A DNA stretch of 64,000 bases from contig CP114481.1 in assembly GCA_027186245.1 (NCBI GenBank), positions 46,593,501 to 46,657,500 of the forward strand, written 5' to 3'. Below, one piece after another: positions 61,561 through 64,000 of this stretch. Origin of the DNA: Coriaria nepalensis. Taxonomy: Eukaryota > Streptophyta > Magnoliopsida > Cucurbitales > Coriariaceae. Every line of letters begins with the position of its first letter. Position 1 is the stretch's first letter. Under the pieces are notes generated by a model. It saw only the letters and a list, made by a program, of their open reading frames with translations. It was not told the origin of the DNA and did no database searches. Made by a program: the position numbers and the translations under genes.

Positions 61561-64000
61561 ATCTTCTTTCAAATCAAGTCGAACGCATTCTATTTTTGCA
61601 CTACAAACACAAGTTTTGTGCATAACTTGCAAATGATGAATGCAAGGAAAGTGTGCATTCGTTTAACCTTAAAATCATTTCAATGAGTCATTTCAACTAA
61701 ATATCTTATTTCAAAGCAAGTAGAACGCATTCTATTTTTGCACTACAAACACAAGTTTTGTGCATAACTTGCAAATGATCAATGCAGGTAAAGTGTGCAT
61801 TCGTTTAACCTTAAAATCATTTCAATGAGTCAGTCCAAGTCAATAACTTATTTCAAAGCAATTCGAACAAATTCTATTTTTGCACTACAAACACAAGTTT
61901 TGTGCATAACTTGCAAACGATCAATGCAGGTAAAGTGTGCATTCGTTTAACCTTAAAATCATTTCAATGAGTCATTTCATGTCAATAACTTATTTCAAAG
62001 CAAGCCTAACGCATTCTATTTTTGCACTACAAACACAAGTTTTGTGCATAAGTTGCAAATGATCAATGCAAGGAAAGTGTGCATTCGTTTAACCTTAAAA
62101 TCATTTCAATGAGTCATTTCAACTCAATATCTTGTTTCAAAGCAAGTAGAACGCATTCTATTTTTGCACTACAAACACAACTTTTGTGCATAACTTGCAA
62201 ATGATCAATGCAAGGAAAGTGTGCATTCGTTTAACCTTAAAATCATTTCAATGAGTCATTTAATGTCAATAACTTATTTCAAAGCAAGCCGAACGCATTC
62301 TATTTTTGCACTACAAACACAAGTTTTGTGCATAACTTGCAAATGATCAATGCAGGTAAAGTGTGCATTCGTTTAACCTTAAAATCATTTCAATGAGTCA
62401 TTTCAACTCAATATCTTCTTTCAAAGCAAGTAGAACGCATTCTATTTTTGCACTACAAACACAAGTTTTGTGCATAACTTGAGAATGATCAATGCAAGGA
62501 AAGTGTGCATTCGTTTAACCTTAAAATCATTTCAATGAGCAATTCCAAGTCAATAACTTATTTCGAACCAAGTCGAACGCTTTCTATTTTTGCACTACAA
62601 ACACAAGTTTTGTGCATAACTTGCAAATGATCAATGCAAGGAAAGTGTGCATTCGTTTAACCTTAAAATCATTTCAATAAGTCATTTCAACTCAATATCT
62701 TATTTCAAAGCAAGTAGAACGCATTCTATTTTTGCACTACAAACACAAGTTTTGTGCATAACTTGCAAATGATCAATGCAGGTAAAGTGTGCATTCGTTT
62801 AACCTTAAAATCATTTCAATGAGTCAGTCCAAGTCAATAACTTATTTCAAAGCAATTCGAACAAATTCTATTTTTGCACTACAAACACAAGTTTTGTGCA
62901 TAACTTGCAAACGATCAATGCAGGTAAAGTGTGCATTCGTTTAACCTTAAAATCATTTCAATGAGTCATTTCATGTCAATAACTTATTTCGAAGCAAGCC
63001 TAACGCATTCTATTTTTGCACTACAAACACAAGTTTTGTGCATAAGTTGCAAATGATCAATGCAAGGAAAGTGTGCATTCGTTTAACCTTAAAATCATTT
63101 CAATGAGTCATTTCAACTCAATATCTTCTTTCAAAGCAAGTAGAACGCATTCTATTTTTGCACTACAAACAAAACTTTTGTGCATAACTTGCAAATGATC
63201 AATGCAAGGAAAGTGTGCATTCGTTTAACCTTAAAATCATTTCAATGAGTCATTTAATGTCAATAACTTATTTCAAAGCAAGCCGAACGCATTCTATTTT
63301 TGCACTACAAACACAAGTTTTGTGCATAACTTGCAAATGATCAATGCAGGTAAAGTGTGCATTCGTTTAACCTTAAAATCATTTCAATGAGTCATTTCAA
63401 CTCAATATCTTCTTTCAAAGCAAGTAGAACGCATTCTATTTTTGCACTACAAACACAAGTTTTGTGCATAACTTGCGAATGATCAATGCAAGGAAAGTGT
63501 GCATTCCTTTAACCTTAAAATCATTTCAATGAGCAATTTCAAGTCAATAACTTATTTCGAACCAAGTCGAACGCTTTCTATTTTTGCACTACAAACACAA
63601 GTTTTGTGCATAACTTGCAAATGATCAATGCAAGGAAAGTGTGCATTCGTTTAACCTTAAAATCATTTCAATGAGTCATTTCAACTAAATATCTTCTTTC
63701 AAAGCAAGCCGAACGCATTTTATTTTTGCATTACAAACACAAGTGTTGTGCATAACTTGCAAATGATCAATGCAAGGAAAGTGTGCATTCGTTTAACCTT
63801 AAAATCATTTCAATGAGTCATTTCAACTCAATATCTTCTTTCAAATCAAGTCGAACGCATTCTATTTTTGCACTACAAACACAAGTTTTGTGCATAACTT
63901 GCAAATGATGAATGCAAGGAAAGTGTGCATTCGTTTAACCTTAAAATCATTTCAATGAGTCATTTCAACTCAATATCTTCTTTCAAAGCAATTCGAACGA

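Larger units (their letters stand above)
1..64000 (+). repeat. 142-bp satellite DNA array, whole window (probably the Tenebrio molitor major EcoRI satellite)
   Basis: Every stretch of the window is a copy of the same 142-bp unit, always in the same orientation. I see no inverted monomer, no transposon and no unique sequence. TTTGCACTAC occurs at 1, 143 and 285, and the register can be followed to the last base, which is monomer position 134. That gives 450 full monomers plus a partial one. The unit is about 32% G+C and often contains GAATTC (EcoRI) and TGATCA (BclI). Monomer length, A+T richness, EcoRI site and array size match the abundant pericentromeric satellite known from Tenebrio molitor, a tenebrionid beetle. 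The satellite call is certain. The species is inferred without a database match; another Tenebrio or tenebrionid is possible. No coding capacity: 142 is not a multiple of three and all frames contain stops. Confidence 0.98.
51460..64000 (+). repeat. Right-domain HOR region built around a CGAACCAAGTCG marker monomer
   Basis: A distinctive monomer with CGAACCAAGTCG and GCTTTC follows a GAGCAATTTC monomer at 52,766, 54,329, 55,749, 56,601, 58,305, 59,015, 59,441, 61,145, 62,565 and 63,559. Intervals are 11 (+1 bp), 10, 6, 12, 5, 3, 12, 10 and 7 monomers, so a core order is kept while lengths vary by loss and gain of monomers. Other domain markers are AAGTAGAACGC, GCAGGTAAAG, TTTAATGTC, GCAAGCCTAACG, CAACTAAATATC and GATGAATGCAAGG. 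The 1,420-bp interval at 54,329-55,749 is matched at 61,145-62,565 (offset 6,816 = 48 monomers; AAACGATC at 55,101 and 61,917). Confidence 0.85.

Noticed and set aside
1..64000. CRISPR array or other repeat-spacer system
   Set aside because: The repeat is 142 bp with no spacers between units, and variation is spread within the unit. Composition and scale fit a eukaryotic satellite.
1..64000. tRNA, rRNA or rDNA spacer repeats
   Set aside because: No tRNA cloverleaf, no rRNA core and no spacer-promoter pattern is visible; the weak B-box core has no convincing A box.
1..64000. Transposable element insertions or inverted monomers inside the array
   Set aside because: I followed the register across the window and found no break larger than the 18-bp deletion, no target-site duplication, no terminal repeats and no reverse-complement monomers.
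3500..64000. The higher-order duplications being assembly artefacts
   Set aside because: Most copy pairs carry private substitutions or indels (for example the losses at about 2,891, 7,808 and 49,933), which false duplication would not produce. The 35.2-38.1 kb pair is the exception and is listed for checking.

Overview
The whole 64 kb window is one uninterrupted array of a head-to-tail 142-bp satellite DNA. I found no gene, RNA gene, transposon or other non-satellite sequence on either strand. A consensus monomer read by eye is about 32% G+C. With position 1 of the window taken as monomer position 1 (TTTGCACTAC), the window holds 450 complete monomers plus 134 bp of the next. Register is kept almost perfectly: the 34-bp shortfall from exact 142-bp spacing is fully explained by seventeen small indels that I located (one of 18 bp, one of 11 bp, ten single-base losses and five single-base gains).

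Many monomers carry GAATTC at monomer positions 133-138. A 142-bp, A+T-rich, EcoRI-cut monomer in a very long homogeneous array matches what is known of the major pericentromeric satellite of the yellow mealworm beetle Tenebrio molitor, where it makes up a very large share of the genome. I recognise it from monomer length, EcoRI site and composition; I could not run an alignment, so the species call is an inference. The setting would be constitutive, probably pericentromeric, heterochromatin.

Layout. The array is not a random mix of monomer variants. It is a nested series of higher-order repeats (HORs) and segmental tandem duplications whose lengths are multiples of 142 bp. Left domain (about 1-34,000; many monomers with a T6 run before CAGTAC, CAATAC or CACTAC): a 4-mer x2 at the start; a 7-mer x2 near 2.3-4.2 kb; a roughly 4-kb block duplicated with gain of one and loss of four monomers (3.5-11 kb); a 9-mer (1,278 bp) amplified to six copies in two versions (9.8-17.5 kb); a 22-mer x2 (17.5-23.7 kb); an overlapping 18-mer x2 (22.4-27.5 kb) with a partial third copy; and two 5-mer pairs (28.6-31.6 kb). 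Middle domain (about 34,000-48,000; marked by GGGTCAGTCC with AAGTCCATAAC): a 6-mer x2, an almost identical 10-mer x2 (35.2-38.1 kb), a 12-mer x2 (40.2-43.6 kb), and a 4-mer/8-mer series carrying a one-base insertion (45-47.4 kb). Right domain (about 48,000-64,000; marked by AAGTAGAACGC, GCAGGTAAAG and CGAACCAAGTCG): a 7-mer x2, a 4-mer x2, then 10/12-mer based HORs nested in a 20-mer duplication, with EcoRI sites almost absent after 51.65 kb.

There are no genes to work together. What the sequence records is the mechanics of satellite evolution: repeated in-register unequal exchange or amplification at scales from 2 to about 28 monomers, later private mutations, occasional microhomology deletions, and at least two multi-monomer blocks that recur many kilobases apart. 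About 38 bp of the monomer (positions 54-91) is much less variable than the rest, and three overlapping short dyads lie in its first 52 bp; these are the best candidates for protein-binding or structural constraint. Block borders are approximate (within about one monomer), because they are where shared diagnostic variants stop.
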